32,928 bases of DNA from Desulfuromonadales bacterium (GCA_030154185.1 JASKKK010000027.1:1-32928), one strand, 5' to 3'; shown: positions 7,707 through 16,327, numbered from the stretch's first letter. Translations and numbers: made by a program. The notes: generated by a model not told the origin, from the letters alone.

Positions 7707-9617
7707 ATGAAACACCTCATTCTCGGTACCGCCGGTCATATCGATCATGGCAAGACATCTCTTGTCAGGGCCCTGACCGGTATGGACACCGACCGATTGA
7801 AAGAAGAGAAGCAGCGAGGCATTACCATCGAACTCGGCTTCGCTAAGCTGGAACTGGCGGGCGATATCCAGTTCGGAATCGTGGACGTGCCGGGACATGA
7901 ACGTTTTGTCCGAACCATGGTGGCCGGAGTAGGCGGCATGGATCTGGTCATGCTGGTGATCGCAGCTGACGAAGGGGTTATGCCTCAGACTCGCGAGCAT
8001 CTGGAAATCTGTCAGTTGCTCGGCGTCAATAAAGGTCTGGTTGCCATTACCAAGTGCGATATGGTGGAGGATGAATGGCTGCAGCTTGTGGTCGAGGATG
8101 TTCGGGACTATCTGGTCGGCAGCTTTCTGGAAGAGGCTGCGATCATGCCGGTTTCCGCCAAAACGCATGCCGGTTTGGAGGAACTCAAGTCAGCTCTGTT
8201 TGATCTCGCTCTGGAAGTGCACGAAAAGTCGGATCACGGTTTCTTTCGTCTGCCCGTCGACCGGGTGTTCACCGTTCCCGGCTTCGGAACGGTTGTAACC
8301 GGGACCTTGCTATCCGGTAGGATCGCTACCGGCGACGAAGTGGAAATACTGCCTTCCGGACTTGTCTCGCGGGTACGTAGCGTGCAGAGTCACGGAGCCA
8401 AGGCTGAGAACGGGGCTGCCGGACAACGGCTGGCGGTGAATCTGCAGGGCGTCGAACATGGGGACGTGGCGCGTGGGGATGTCGTTGTTCCTCGCGGGAT
8501 TTTTCGCACCACCCGCACCGTGGATGCCCGCATCGATTATCTGCCGTCGGCGCAACGGGAACTGAAGCATCGTGCCACATTGCGTCTCCATTCGGCAACT
8601 TACGAGGTTCCCGCACAAGTCATCCTTCTCGACCGGGACAGTCTGGTTCCCGGCGATTCCGCATTCGTCCAGCTGCGCCTCAAGAGTCCGGTTCTGCTTC
8701 TGCCCGGTGATTACTTCATCGTGCGCAGCTATTCTCCCCAGATTACCGTAGGGGGCGGGGTGGTGATCGACCCTGCGCCTCCACGCCGCCGGCGCCGTTC
8801 CGATCGGGCCTTGGAGTTGCTGCATGCTCTCGATGCGGGAGGGGGCGACGAAAAACTCCAGTTGCTGATCCGCGAGAGCCTGCTTTCCGGTCTGTCTCTG
8901 GAGGATCTCATTATTCGCAGCGGTCTGTCGGAAAAAGAGGTCGAATCCGCACTGGCAGGGCTTCTTTCACGGGGTGTGATTGTTCAGGTCGTTCGAAAGC
9001 CGCGGGTATTCCTGTCCAAGGACGCCTTCGAAGAGTTGAAATCCCTGCTGCTTGAAGGGGTGGAGGCCTATGTGCGGGCAAACCCGCTCAGGGACGGGAT
9101 CGGCAAGGAAGAGCTGAAGGCCCATATCCCGAAACGCAGTGATCTTCGTTTTTTCGGTGCTGTGCTTAATGCCCTGGAGAAGGAGGAAAAGGTGGTTGCC
9201 GACCGGGAACTGGTTAAGATCCCGGGACACCGTGCTTCCGCGGTGGTCGGCCAGTCGGGGCTTTTGACGCAGCTGGAACATGCCTTGGAAGTTGGCGGTA
9301 ACGAGCCGCCCAGCATCAAGGAACTGTGCGCCATGGTGCACAGTGGCGAGAAGGATGTTCTGGATCATCTCAATTTGCTGGCCCGCGAAGAGAAGGTGGT
9401 CAAAGTAAAGGCTGACCTTTTCTATGCTCCCCGGCATTTGTCTGGCTTGCAGGAAAAACTGGTTGCCTATCTGCAGAAAAAGGGGGAGATCACCCCTCCG
9501 CAATTCCGGGAATTGACCGGGTTGTCTCGCAAGTACATGATTCCACTCCTTGAATATTTCGATCAGGAAAAGCTGACCATAAGGGTGGGCGATAAACGGG
9601 TGTTGCGAAAGCGGTAA
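7707..9617 (+). CDS. selB: Selenocysteine-specific translation elongation factor SelB
   Basis: The 636-aa protein has a GTPase domain with G1 [13 protein letters not shown] (residues 6-18), the switch I motif [11 protein letters not shown]3 [10 protein letters not shown] and G4 TKCD. EF-Tu-like domains II and III follow (about 170-350). The C-terminal third (about 370-636) contains repeated winged-helix segments that bind the SECIS hairpin in the mRNA. Length matches the bacterial family. It carries Sec-tRNA to the ribosome at UGA codons. tRNA-Sec lies about 225 bp upstream on the same strand; selA and selD are not in this window. Start ATG 7707 is preceded by a modest AAAAGGG. No gene in this window shows a convincing in-frame selenocysteine UGA. 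Confidence 0.96.
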   Translation: MKHLILGTAGHIDHGKTSLVRALTGMDTDRLKEEKQRGITIELGFAKLELAGDIQFGIVDVPGHERFVRTMVAGVGGMDLVMLVIAADEGVMPQTREHLEICQLLGVNKGLVAITKCDMVEDEWLQLVVEDVRDYLVGSFLEEAAIMPVSAKTHAGLEELKSALFDLALEVHEKSDHGFFRLPVDRVFTVPGFGTVVTGTLLSGRIATGDEVEILPSGLVSRVRSVQSHGAKAENGAAGQRLAVNLQGVEHGDVARGDVVVPRGIFRTTRTVDARIDYLPSAQRELKHRATLRLHSATYEVPAQVILLDRDSLVPGDSAFVQLRLKSPVLLLPGDYFIVRSYSPQITVGGGVVIDPAPPRRRRRSDRALELLHALDAGGGDEKLQLLIRESLLSGLSLEDLIIRSGLSEKEVESALAGLLSRGVIVQVVRKPRVFLSKDAFEELKSLLLEGVEAYVRANPLRDGIGKEELKAHIPKRSDLRFFGAVLNALEKEEKVVADRELVKIPGHRASAVVGQSGLLTQLEHALEVGGNEPPSIKELCAMVHSGEKDVLDHLNLLAREEKVVKVKADLFYAPRHLSGLQEKLVAYLQKKGEITPPQFRELTGLSRKYMIPLLEYFDQEKLTIRVGDKRVLRKR

Positions 9618-10595
9618 AGGTTTTTCGCGGCCATCCCCTGTTTTTATCTCCCCGACTACCTGCGACCCCAGCAAGTAAATCCCCAACTATTCCCACGCCT
9701 TGGCGGCCCGCAATTGCCCCACCACATACCGTAAACCATATATTTAAAAGAGAAAAATCCATCGTTTGATTGTAAATTTCTTGACGTCTTTCAGGGGCTC
9801 ATGTTACAAGCTCTAGGGCTGCTTTTGGCAGAGTTTCCAAGGCAGTTTGTAATTGAATTTTTTCTATACCTTCCACAGATACTTACAACTTACAGACACA
9901 CGGTGCTTCGACGGGGCAAGTCCGTCTGCGCCCAGCGTCGAAAAAAGCCGGGCGTCGCGGGGGCTGTCTTGCCCGATCCGGCATCCGCAGGTCTTATGTG
10001 GCTATGCTATCTATAAGACCTATGGGGCCATGATGAGCTCCGTTTACGGACGGTTGGTTTCAAGATGCCTTCCGGGGTCTTTGTTTTCTGTGTCGAAGTG
10101 CACGTTTTTGCAGGACTTATTGTTATTTATTTTTGAGGTCGAGAACCTGATCCATCCTTTGTCTTCCAGACTGATTAGACTGTTCGCTCCTTAAGGCAAA
10201 CGTTGTTTGCCGACGAGTCGTGCCTGCGTGTCGTTATTCCTCCGGGATCTTCTTCGAAATGCGCATTTCGGCTTGTGTGATGACGACGAATTTTCCAACA
10301 GCGGAAGCAGGATACCTTTCCAGCAGAATGTGACATCTGATAGTTGACCGCTTGCGCGGTTTCATTTTGCACTCGGACCTGGATGCCGAAGATTAAGGTC
10401 GGGGTACGCGCAACAGACGGGGTCGAAAATTCCGGGGCCTTTGCGATGAGCCGATACGGATCCCGGTGCCTCGCGAATTATCGATGTCGTCTGCCCTTTC
10501 AACGGCTTGTACGATTTCGCCCAGGGTGCTTGGGAGAGGACGGCATGGGATGCCGTAAGCCTGGGAACATACAATAAATCGGAGAGGAGAGGAAC
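9618..10595. other. 978-bp region without a convincing gene, containing several inverted repeats
   Basis: Short open frames here have no recognisable domains, poor start contexts and no ribosome sites, so I do not call genes. Structures seen are a 9-bp perfect stem AGGTCTTAT/ATAAGACCT with a 15-nt loop (9989-10021), TTCGACG/CGTCGAA (9907-9942) and a long-range pair GGGCAAG/CTTGCCC (9914-9974). There are also GGCAAAC-GTT-GTTTGCC (10195-10211) and ACCGC-TTGC-GCGGT followed by TTCATTTT (10347-10368), the last terminator-like. A TTGACG at 9781 could be a -35 element but the matching -10 is poor. The block could be a long leader of the diaphorase operon or hold a structured RNA; no known Rfam family was recognised. 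Confidence 0.5.
9989..10021. other. 9-bp perfect inverted repeat in the selB-diaphorase intergenic region
   Basis: AGGTCTTAT (9989-9997) pairs with ATAAGACCT (10013-10021) around a 15-nt loop. It has no downstream T-run on the + strand, so it is not a classical terminator. Confidence 0.6.
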
Positions 10596-11087
10596 ATGGC
10601 AATTTGCAAGTGCACCGGCGAAGAGGTCGAATCGCCGCAGGATGTACAGCTTATGGAATTGCTCGAACATTACCGAGATTATGACGGTGCGTTGATCCCG
10701 GTACTGCAGGGAGCGCAGGATATCTACGGTTATCTGCCCGGGGAGGTGTTGAACAAGATATCTCAGGAACTGAACATTCCGTTCAGCGAGGTGTTCGGAG
10801 TGGTGACTTTTTACTCCCAGTTTCACCTGAAGCCCCGTGGACGCAATATCATCCGTGTCTGTCTCGGTACGGCGTGTCACGTGCGTGGCGGATCGAAGAT
10901 ATTCGAAGGGCTGAAGGATATCCTGGGTGTCGAGAATGGCGGGACCACTGAAGATCTGCGCTTTACGCTGGAATCCGTGGCCTGTATCGGCGCCTGTGGC
11001 CTGGCGCCGGTTATCATGATCAATGATGACACCCATGGTCGCCTGAGCACGGACGGTCTTGAAGCTATCCTGGAACAGTACGAGTAA
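10596..11087 (+). CDS. NuoE/HydC-like [2Fe-2S] diaphorase subunit
   Basis: This 163-aa thioredoxin-like ferredoxin resembles NuoE and the small subunit of multimeric NAD(P)-linked hydrogenases and formate dehydrogenases. Cluster ligands are Cys89, Cys94, Cys130 and Cys134 (CLGTACH and CIGACG). An N-terminal helical region (about 15-75) contains the GVVTFYSQFHL segment typical of the family. It would pass electrons between the flavoprotein subunit and downstream iron-sulfur centres in the cytoplasm. The start has GGAGAGGAGAGG just upstream. The gene is 11 bp before the NuoF-like gene, clearly one operon. Which enzyme the module serves is not shown by the sequence. Confidence 0.9.
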   Translation: MAICKCTGEEVESPQDVQLMELLEHYRDYDGALIPVLQGAQDIYGYLPGEVLNKISQELNIPFSEVFGVVTFYSQFHLKPRGRNIIRVCLGTACHVRGGSKIFEGLKDILGVENGGTTEDLRFTLESVACIGACGLAPVIMINDDTHGRLSTDGLEAILEQYE

Positions 11088-11098
11088 GGGGGGAAACG

Positions 11099-12952
11099 AT
11101 GGGCAACTTGAAGGAAATTCGTTCCAGCATTGAGGAACAATACAAAAAGAGAATGGACCGCCCCCGGATCGTTGTCGGACTGGGAACCTGCGGCATTGCC
11201 GCCGGCGGCAACAAGGTCATGGATGCCATCAATGCCGAGGTGGAGAAACTCGGCCTTGATGTGGATGTCGACTTCACCAGCTGCATCGGCATGTGTTATG
11301 CCGAGCCGGTGGTGGAAATGGGACTGCCCGGTCAGGCCAGCGTCATCTACGGCGGCGTTTATCCGGACAATGTCTCGAAACTTATCGAGAGCCACCTGGT
11401 CAACAAGACTCCGGTGACCGATATGGCCGAGATCCAGGTCACAGGCGGCGCTGCAGCCTATGAGGGGATTCCGGTGATGGAGAAATCCCCGTACTATGAA
11501 AAGCAGGTACGTTCGGTCACCTCCCGTCTCGGTCGTACCAACCCGGAAAGCATCGAAGACTACATCGCCACCGGCGGTTATGCAGGCCTGGAAAAGGCCC
11601 TGAGCATGGAACGTCAGGAAATCGTCGACGAGGTGAAAAAATCCGGACTTCGCGGACGCGGGGGCGGCGGTTTCCCCACCGGCACCAAATGGCAGTTCGT
11701 ATATGACGCCGTCGGCGACAAGAAATACATCGTCTGCAATGCCGACGAAGGGGATCCGGGCGCTTTCATGGACCGCAGCGTTCTGGAAGGCGACCCTCAT
11801 GCGGTGATGGAAGGTATGATGATCGCCGGCTACGCTATCGGTGCCGACGAGGGCGTCATCTACTGCCGTGCCGAATATCCCCTGGCTATCCGCCGTCTGA
11901 ATCTCGCCATCGAGGTTGCCGAAGAGATGGGCATCCTGGGCGAGAACATCATGGGTAGCGGCTTCAACTTTAGAATTCGTATCAAGGCCGGCGCCGGGGC
12001 TTTCGTGTGCGGCGAGGAAACCGCCCTGTTGAATTCCATCGAAGGCAAGCGCGGCATGCCGCGGGTGCGGCCTCCTTTCCCCGCTCACAAGGGCCTGTGG
12101 CAGAAGCCGACCTGTCTGAACAACGTCGAAACCTTCGCCAATATCCCCTTCATCGTTCGCAACGGCGGTGACTGGTACGCCAGCATGGGTACGGAAAAGA
12201 GCAAGGGAAGCAAGGTGTTCTGTCTGACCGGCAAGATCAACAATACCGGTCTGGCGGAGGTCCCCATGGGGATCACCCTGCGCGAGGTTGTTTTCAATAT
12301 CGCCGGCGGTATTTCCGACGGCAAGCAGTTCAAGGCGGTGCAGAGCGGCGGGCCTTCCGGCGGCTGCCTCCCCGCGGAACAGCTCGATTTGCCCATCGAC
12401 TACGATTCGCTGATCAGCGGCGGCGCAATGATGGGCTCCGGCGGTCTGGTCGTTATGGACGAGACCACCTGCATGGTCGACGTGGCGAAATTCTTCCTGA
12501 ATTTCACCCAGCTCGAATCGTGCGGCAAATGTACGCCCTGCCGTGAGGGGACCAAGCGCCTGCTGGAGATTCTCGAGCGCATCTGCGAAGGGAAGGGGGT
12601 TCCGGAAGATATCGACACTCTGGAACGACTGGCCAAAACCATCAAGACCTCGGCCCTGTGCGCTCTCGGACAGACGGCCCCGAACCCGGTTTTGACCACC
12701 CTGCGCTACTTCCGCGACGAGTACGAAGCGCACATCAACGATAAGCGCTGCCCGGCCGGTCTGTGTTCCGCACTGCTGACGTACTCTATCGTCGAAGACA
12801 AGTGCGTCGGTTGTGGAGTATGCATCAAGGCTTGCCCGGTGGGTGCCATCGCGGGCGAGAAGAAATCGGCTCACACCATCGACGCATCCAAGTGCGTCAA
12901 GTGCGGAGCCTGCGTGCCCAAGTGCAAATTCGACGCGATTGTGCAGGCGTAA
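11099..12952 (+). CDS. NuoF/HydB-like NAD(P)H:acceptor FMN subunit with extra ferredoxin domains
   Basis: The 617-aa protein has three parts. An N-terminal [2Fe-2S] thioredoxin-like domain (about 1-115) carries Cys motifs in GLGTCGIAAGG and SCIGMCY. A NuoF core has the FMN/NADH glycine-rich loop RGRGGGGFPTGTKW (about 183-196) and the N3 cluster motif CGKCTPCREGT (about 475). A C-terminal 2[4Fe-4S] ferredoxin has CVGCGVCIKACPVGA and CVKCGACVPKCKFDA. This layout matches HydB/HndC of bifurcating [FeFe]-hydrogenases and NAD-formate dehydrogenase complexes rather than respiratory complex I. It would oxidise or reduce NAD(P)H. GGGGGGAAACG precedes the ATG. Confidence 0.93.
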   Translation: MGNLKEIRSSIEEQYKKRMDRPRIVVGLGTCGIAAGGNKVMDAINAEVEKLGLDVDVDFTSCIGMCYAEPVVEMGLPGQASVIYGGVYPDNVSKLIESHLVNKTPVTDMAEIQVTGGAAAYEGIPVMEKSPYYEKQVRSVTSRLGRTNPESIEDYIATGGYAGLEKALSMERQEIVDEVKKSGLRGRGGGGFPTGTKWQFVYDAVGDKKYIVCNADEGDPGAFMDRSVLEGDPHAVMEGMMIAGYAIGADEGVIYCRAEYPLAIRRLNLAIEVAEEMGILGENIMGSGFNFRIRIKAGAGAFVCGEETALLNSIEGKRGMPRVRPPFPAHKGLWQKPTCLNNVETFANIPFIVRNGGDWYASMGTEKSKGSKVFCLTGKINNTGLAEVPMGITLREVVFNIAGGISDGKQFKAVQSGGPSGGCLPAEQLDLPIDYDSLISGGAMMGSGGLVVMDETTCMVDVAKFFLNFTQLESCGKCTPCREGTKRLLEILERICEGKGVPEDIDTLERLAKTIKTSALCALGQTAPNPVLTTLRYFRDEYEAHINDKRCPAGLCSALLTYSIVEDKCVGCGVCIKACPVGAIAGEKKSAHTIDASKCVKCGACVPKCKFDAIVQA

Positions 12953-13043
12953 CGTTCGGTAGCCGGCACGCATCGCTGTGTCGTGCCGATTTCCTCAAAC
13001 GTAAAGAGATTGTCAAATCTTGCGTGGATAGAAGGAGGTAACA

Positions 13044-13961
13044 TTGTCTACTGTTGCTCTTACCATAAATGGCCAGGAGGTCACGGTCCCGAAGGGAACC
13101 CGGTTGCTGGATGCAGCCACGGGGGCCGGTTTCTTTATACCGACATTTTGTCACGATGAAAACAGCCCGAATTACGGCGGCTGCCGCATCTGCGTGGTGG
13201 AAGTCAAGGGCGCTCGCAACCTGGTCGCTTCCTGCTGTGCCGAGGCGATGAACGGGATGGTCGTCGAGACCGAGTCGCCTGCCGTTGTCGAGGCCAGAAA
13301 GACCATTCTCGAACTGATGCTGGCCAATCATCCCGTGGATTGCCTGACCTGCGACAAGGCCGGCGATTGCCGCCTGCAGGACTATGCTTTCCGCTACGAT
13401 GTCAAAGCCCCCGCTTTGGGCGGCGAAAGAAAGGATTACGAATTCGACGATTCGAATCCGTATATCAATCGGGATATGAACAAATGTATCCTGTGCGCTA
13501 AATGCGTCAGAACCTGCCAGGAAGCCGAGGACCGTGGCGTCATCAGTCTGGCCTATCGCGGATTCAGGACCAAGGTCGCCCCTGCGTTGGACGCCAGTCT
13601 CGCAGAGTCGGCCTGTGTGTCCTGCTCCCGTTGCGTATCGGTCTGTCCCGTAGGCGCTCTTACCTATAAATCCCTGTCCGGGAAAACCCGCACCTGGGAA
13701 GTGGAAAAGGAAGAGGTCACCTGCACCTGGTGTGAGGCGGGTTGTCAATTTGACCTGCTGCGCAAGAACGGCAAGGCCGTCGGTGTTGTGGCCAAGTCTC
13801 CCGGCAACGGGCGTCCGCTGTGTCTGAAAGGACGGCTCGGTCTGGAACTGAAATACAACGATGAGCCGATGACGCCGATGCTCAAGAAGGGTGATGAGTA
13901 TGTCGAGGTGTCCTGGGCCGAGGCTCTGGGCCTGGATGAACTCGTGGAAAAGTTGAAATAG
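13044..13961 (+). CDS. NuoG-N-terminal-like iron-sulfur protein lacking a catalytic domain
   Basis: The 305-aa protein is a chain of iron-sulfur modules. They are [2Fe-2S] (Cys36, 47, 50, 64), a His-ligated [4Fe-4S] (His96, Cys100, 103, 109) and a 2[4Fe-4S] ferredoxin (Cys148/151/154/158 and 191/194/197/201). A molybdopterin-oxidoreductase-type [4Fe-4S] motif (Cys227, 230, 234, 260) completes the set. It then ends at VSWAEALGLDELVEKLK, where formate dehydrogenases continue into the molybdopterin-binding domain. The stop is TAG, not a potential selenocysteine TGA, and a strong terminator follows, so this looks like a complete short protein. AAGGAGG (13032-13038) precedes a TTG start. It follows the NuoF-like gene after 91 bp. 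It probably feeds a catalytic subunit encoded elsewhere. Confidence 0.87.
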   Translation: MSTVALTINGQEVTVPKGTRLLDAATGAGFFIPTFCHDENSPNYGGCRICVVEVKGARNLVASCCAEAMNGMVVETESPAVVEARKTILELMLANHPVDCLTCDKAGDCRLQDYAFRYDVKAPALGGERKDYEFDDSNPYINRDMNKCILCAKCVRTCQEAEDRGVISLAYRGFRTKVAPALDASLAESACVSCSRCVSVCPVGALTYKSLSGKTRTWEVEKEEVTCTWCEAGCQFDLLRKNGKAVGVVAKSPGNGRPLCLKGRLGLELKYNDEPMTPMLKKGDEYVEVSWAEALGLDELVEKLK

Positions 13962-13972
13962 TCTAAAACGGA

Positions 13973-14020
13973 GCGTTTTCCCCGTCAGCCTGGTTCGGGC
14001 GGGGAAAACGCCCCTTCCTT
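13973..14020 (+). terminator. Strong terminator of the diaphorase operon, possibly bidirectional
   Basis: A 12-bp perfect stem, GCGTTTTCCCCG (13973-13984) with CGGGGAAAACGC (14000-14011), starts 12 bp after the stop and is followed by a pyrimidine-rich CCCTTCCTT. On the minus strand, CCGTTTT follows the stem, so it may also end the MBL gene. Confidence 0.8.
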
Positions 14021-14061
14021 ATCCATTCCTCTGTTCCCTACCTGCAATCCCTGTTTTGTTC

Positions 14062-14898
14062 TCAGAATTGGAATATCATTCCGGCGGCTCCGGGCAAAAC
14101 GGCTTTTCCAAAAGTTTGCCGCAGCATGGCAACGGCATTGTCGCCGGTGCAGTGGCACGGAATCACCGTTTCCGGTTCAAGTTCCGTCAATGCGCTGATG
14201 GTTCGTTCCAGACGTTCGCTGCCGGCGTCGAGCAGGTGAAAACCTCCGATGACAGTACGGATTCTCTGGCCATGGTTCAGATCCCGAATGTAATTCAGAG
14301 TATTGACCAGCCCCGCATGCGAACAGCCGACGCAAACCACAAGTTCATCGTCTTGACGAATCCACAGCGCGAGATCGTCGTTTATCGGATCGGCGTATCT
14401 CCCTTCCGGGTCGAGATAGAATGGGCCTCCGGTATCTTCGTAGTTTGATCCGCGAGGGATGAAGCCGGTAATGCCGATATCTTCCGTCAGCCATGTCGGC
14501 TGTCGAATCCAGTGGAGACGCTGTGAAGGCAACCTGTCCAGGGCCGCCATGGCCTTGGTCGGCATCTGAATCGGCTTCGGCCGGCCCTCCCGTATGGCGT
14601 AGCGAGGTTGTACGACTCCGGAGTGGCAGTAAACGTCGACTTTTCCGGATTGCCGCAGAAGCTCGGGAATCCCACCGGTATGATCGTAGTGTCCATGGCT
14701 CAACACCAGCATGTCGGTATCTTTCAGGTCAACGCCAAGCGCTTGGGCATTGCTTGCCAGGGCGGCGCCCTGGCCGGTATCGAAAAGAATCCGTCTGCCG
14801 TCGGCCTCGATCCACATTGCCAGACCGTGTTCGGCATGCAACCCCTCGTGCGTCTGATTGTCGACCAGTATCGTAATTGTTATTTTCCTGGATTTCAT
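14062..14898 (-). CDS. MBL-fold metallo-hydrolase (COG1237-like)
   Basis: The 278-aa protein has the metallo-beta-lactamase metal motif LSHGHYDHTGGI (HxHxDH) in its first half. GCSHAGLVNTL, GGFHLL and PCHCTG segments follow; these are typical of the group annotated as 7,8-dihydropterin-6-methyl-beta-ribofuranosylaminobenzene phosphate synthase-like hydrolases. The true substrate in bacteria is usually unknown. I choose ATG 14898 (MKSRKITITILVDN) because AGGAGAG sits 4-5 nt upstream; the frame extends to 14991 but that part looks non-coding. It is convergent with the diaphorase operon and shares its terminator region. Confidence 0.82.
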   Translation of the reverse strand: MKSRKITITILVDNQTHEGLHAEHGLAMWIEADGRRILFDTGQGAALASNAQALGVDLKDTDMLVLSHGHYDHTGGIPELLRQSGKVDVYCHSGVVQPRYAIREGRPKPIQMPTKAMAALDRLPSQRLHWIRQPTWLTEDIGITGFIPRGSNYEDTGGPFYLDPEGRYADPINDDLALWIRQDDELVVCVGCSHAGLVNTLNYIRDLNHGQRIRTVIGGFHLLDAGSERLERTISALTELEPETVIPCHCTGDNAVAMLRQTFGKAVLPGAAGMIFQF

Positions 14899-15085
14899 CA
14901 CACTCTCCTGCATTGCATGCATTCGGCTCCCGTCCCGGCTTTGAACAGTGCATCGATCGCGATTTCGGTTTGAAGTCGATTCGAAACGCACATAAAAACA
15001 GGACAGGCTCGAATGCCGGGCGGGGGGTAAACTAATTGAACTCTGCTCTGTCGTTTAACATGTATCGGTTCGCAAAGTCGCGATG

Positions 15086-15376
15086 CTATATGCCCTTGGT
15101 TCCCAGCAGGATGTACAGTGCAGCATCTGCCCGGTCTGTGCACGGTGAAATTTTATCATTTTCGATGCAAAGGAAAAATTCCCCGCGCACTGAAAGCAAG
15201 CTGCGTTTGGCCAGTTCAGCCTCCAGAAAGGCAGGGCCGCAGCCGACACTCAGTATGTCCCGGCATCCTTCAAGATGTTTGGTGAGATAATCGAGCTCCA
15301 GTGCGAAGACCTCCTGCCAGAATTCGTTTTTGCAGGTATCGAAATACCGTTTTTCTTCATTTTGGGTGTCGTTCAT
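15086..15376 (-). pseudogene. Truncated class I SAM-dependent methyltransferase
   Basis: The 96-aa reading frame contains FWQEVFALELDYLTKHL and then DILSVGCGPAFLEAELAKR, the SAM-binding motif I of Rossmann-fold methyltransferases (about residues 42-60). Normal members continue for another 100-150 residues with motifs II-IV. Here the frame changes to unrelated sequence (SLLSVRGEFFLCIEN...) and stops at a TAG. I interpret an internal deletion or decay, but a short functional protein cannot be excluded. ATG 15376 has GAGGGGG 9 nt upstream and overlaps the stop of the preceding small ORF (ATGA). No intact continuation was found in the other frames. Confidence 0.55.
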
Positions 15377-15582
15377 GTGTGCATCCCCCTCAGATAGAAG
15401 GTATGGCCGTCGTATTCCGATATCACCAGTTGCCCCCCGGCCAGCAACCGTTCGACAACCGCCATGAGGCACCGGCCCGGGAGAGAAAGGATTGGACCGC
15501 GGTGTGTCGTATCGGATGTACCGCGGTTATGCTCAAAAGGGCAACAGCATCGTCTTCGTAACCGATCAGATACTTCACCCAT
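15373..15582 (-). CDS. Small hypothetical protein coupled to the truncated methyltransferase
   Basis: A frame of up to 69 aa ends in VVERLLAGGQLVISEYDGHTFYLRG and stops in an ATGA overlap with the methyltransferase start, a sign of translational coupling. The first 39 residues are Arg/Cys-rich and less protein-like, and no Shine-Dalgarno is seen before ATG 15582. An internal ATG at 15465 would give only 30 aa. I do not recognise the family. It lies downstream of a likely terminator of the MoaD-like gene. Confidence 0.35.
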   Translation of the reverse strand: MGEVSDRLRRRCCCPFEHNRGTSDTTHRGPILSLPGRCLMAVVERLLAGGQLVISEYDGHTFYLRGMHT

Positions 15583-15654
15583 TTTATTATTTCATTTCAG
15601 GCGGTTCAATGGGTTGGTCATATCCGGAGATGTTAAAAGGGCAAAAGCGGGCAT

Positions 15655-15683
15655 AAAAAAAGACACTCAACCAGGAATGTCTT
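15655..15683 (-). terminator. Terminator downstream of the MoaD/ThiS-like gene
   Basis: Read on the minus strand, AAGACA pairs with TGTCTT around a 12-nt loop (15660-15683) and is followed by a run of seven T. It lies 60 bp after the stop of the small sulfur-carrier gene. Confidence 0.7.
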
Positions 15684-15742
15684 ATTCGGTTCAGAATTCG
15701 AGTTGGCATTGATACGGCTGGGGCCTTCTGAAATAACAGGAA

Positions 15743-15979
15743 TTACATTCCGCCGGTCTTCGGCGACAGGGCAATCTGGTCGCCTTCTTTCAGCACGCTT
15801 TCCAGGGTTTCTTCCTTGTGGTTTACGAAGATGATTTTGATTTCATCTTCATCCAGATCGAGTTTTTTCACCAGATCTCTCACCGTTGCCTTATCGGCGA
15901 TATCATAAGCCGTGGCGCCATGATAATCGCACTTTCCTTCTTTCGAGAGGTTGGCAAAACATTTTACGTTGACTTTCAT
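15743..15979 (-). CDS. MoaD/ThiS-family ubiquitin-like sulfur carrier ending in Gly-Gly-Met
   Basis: The 78-aa protein has a beta-grasp fold pattern: MKVNVKCFANL at the start, TVRDLVKKLDLDEDEIKIIFVNHKE in the middle and EGDQIALSPKTGGM at the end. MoaD and ThiS proteins carry sulfur as a thiocarboxylate on a C-terminal Gly-Gly and support molybdopterin, thiamine or cysteine synthesis. Here one extra Met follows GG, read directly from codons GGC-GGA-ATG-TAA. ATG 15979 is well supported by AAGGAGG upstream. It is a single-gene unit with its own terminator, away from other cofactor genes. Tungsten/molybdenum cofactor or another sulfur-transfer role is possible. Confidence 0.82.
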   Translation of the reverse strand: MKVNVKCFANLSKEGKCDYHGATAYDIADKATVRDLVKKLDLDEDEIKIIFVNHKEETLESVLKEGDQIALSPKTGGM

Positions 15980-16327
15980 CACGGGGCACCTCCTTTCTGC
16001 ACCTCTACATATAAATTCTATCAACACAGAGTTATCCCACAAGACGTTTCGGACAAAATTATATACGGCCTTCCTGTCGTCGTTAGAGGGAACATTCGAT
16101 CGTTTCAGATCGTCCCCGATCGGGTCGGCATTGTCATTGTTTTCCGAGCAGGACACTGATATGGCTGACAGTTGCCCGGGGGATAAGAGAAGAGGTGGTT
16201 CACATTTTTCATTAAATTGGTAAAATTGAAGATATTTCGCCTGGAAAGAGTAAACTTTAAAGAAAGAGTTTTTGGTTGATGCGATGTCGGCCTCATTCAT
16301 GGCCAGAAACCTGAGAGAGGGGCGGGG
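15980..16327. other. 348-bp divergent intergenic region
   Basis: It separates the minus-strand MoaD-like gene from the plus-strand DUF72 gene. Open frames here are AT-rich, lack ribosome sites and have no recognised domain. It must hold both divergent promoters, but I could not assign them with confidence. Confidence 0.4.

Noticed and set aside
9907..9942. TTCGACGGGG resembling the start of tmRNA
   Set aside because: There is no tRNA-like 3' half with a T-loop and CCA nearby, and the surrounding sequence does not fit tmRNA.
9853..10194. Open reading frame of 113 codons between selB and the diaphorase operon
   Set aside because: It has no ribosome site, no recognisable domain, odd composition and runs through strong inverted repeats; better read as non-coding.
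10877..12973. 698-codon minus-strand open frame
   Set aside because: It is antisense to the NuoE/NuoF-like genes, whose iron-sulfur and flavin motifs are unmistakable on the plus strand.
13959..13961. Possible selenocysteine readthrough at the end of the NuoG-like gene
   Set aside because: The stop codon is TAG, not TGA, and a terminator follows at once.
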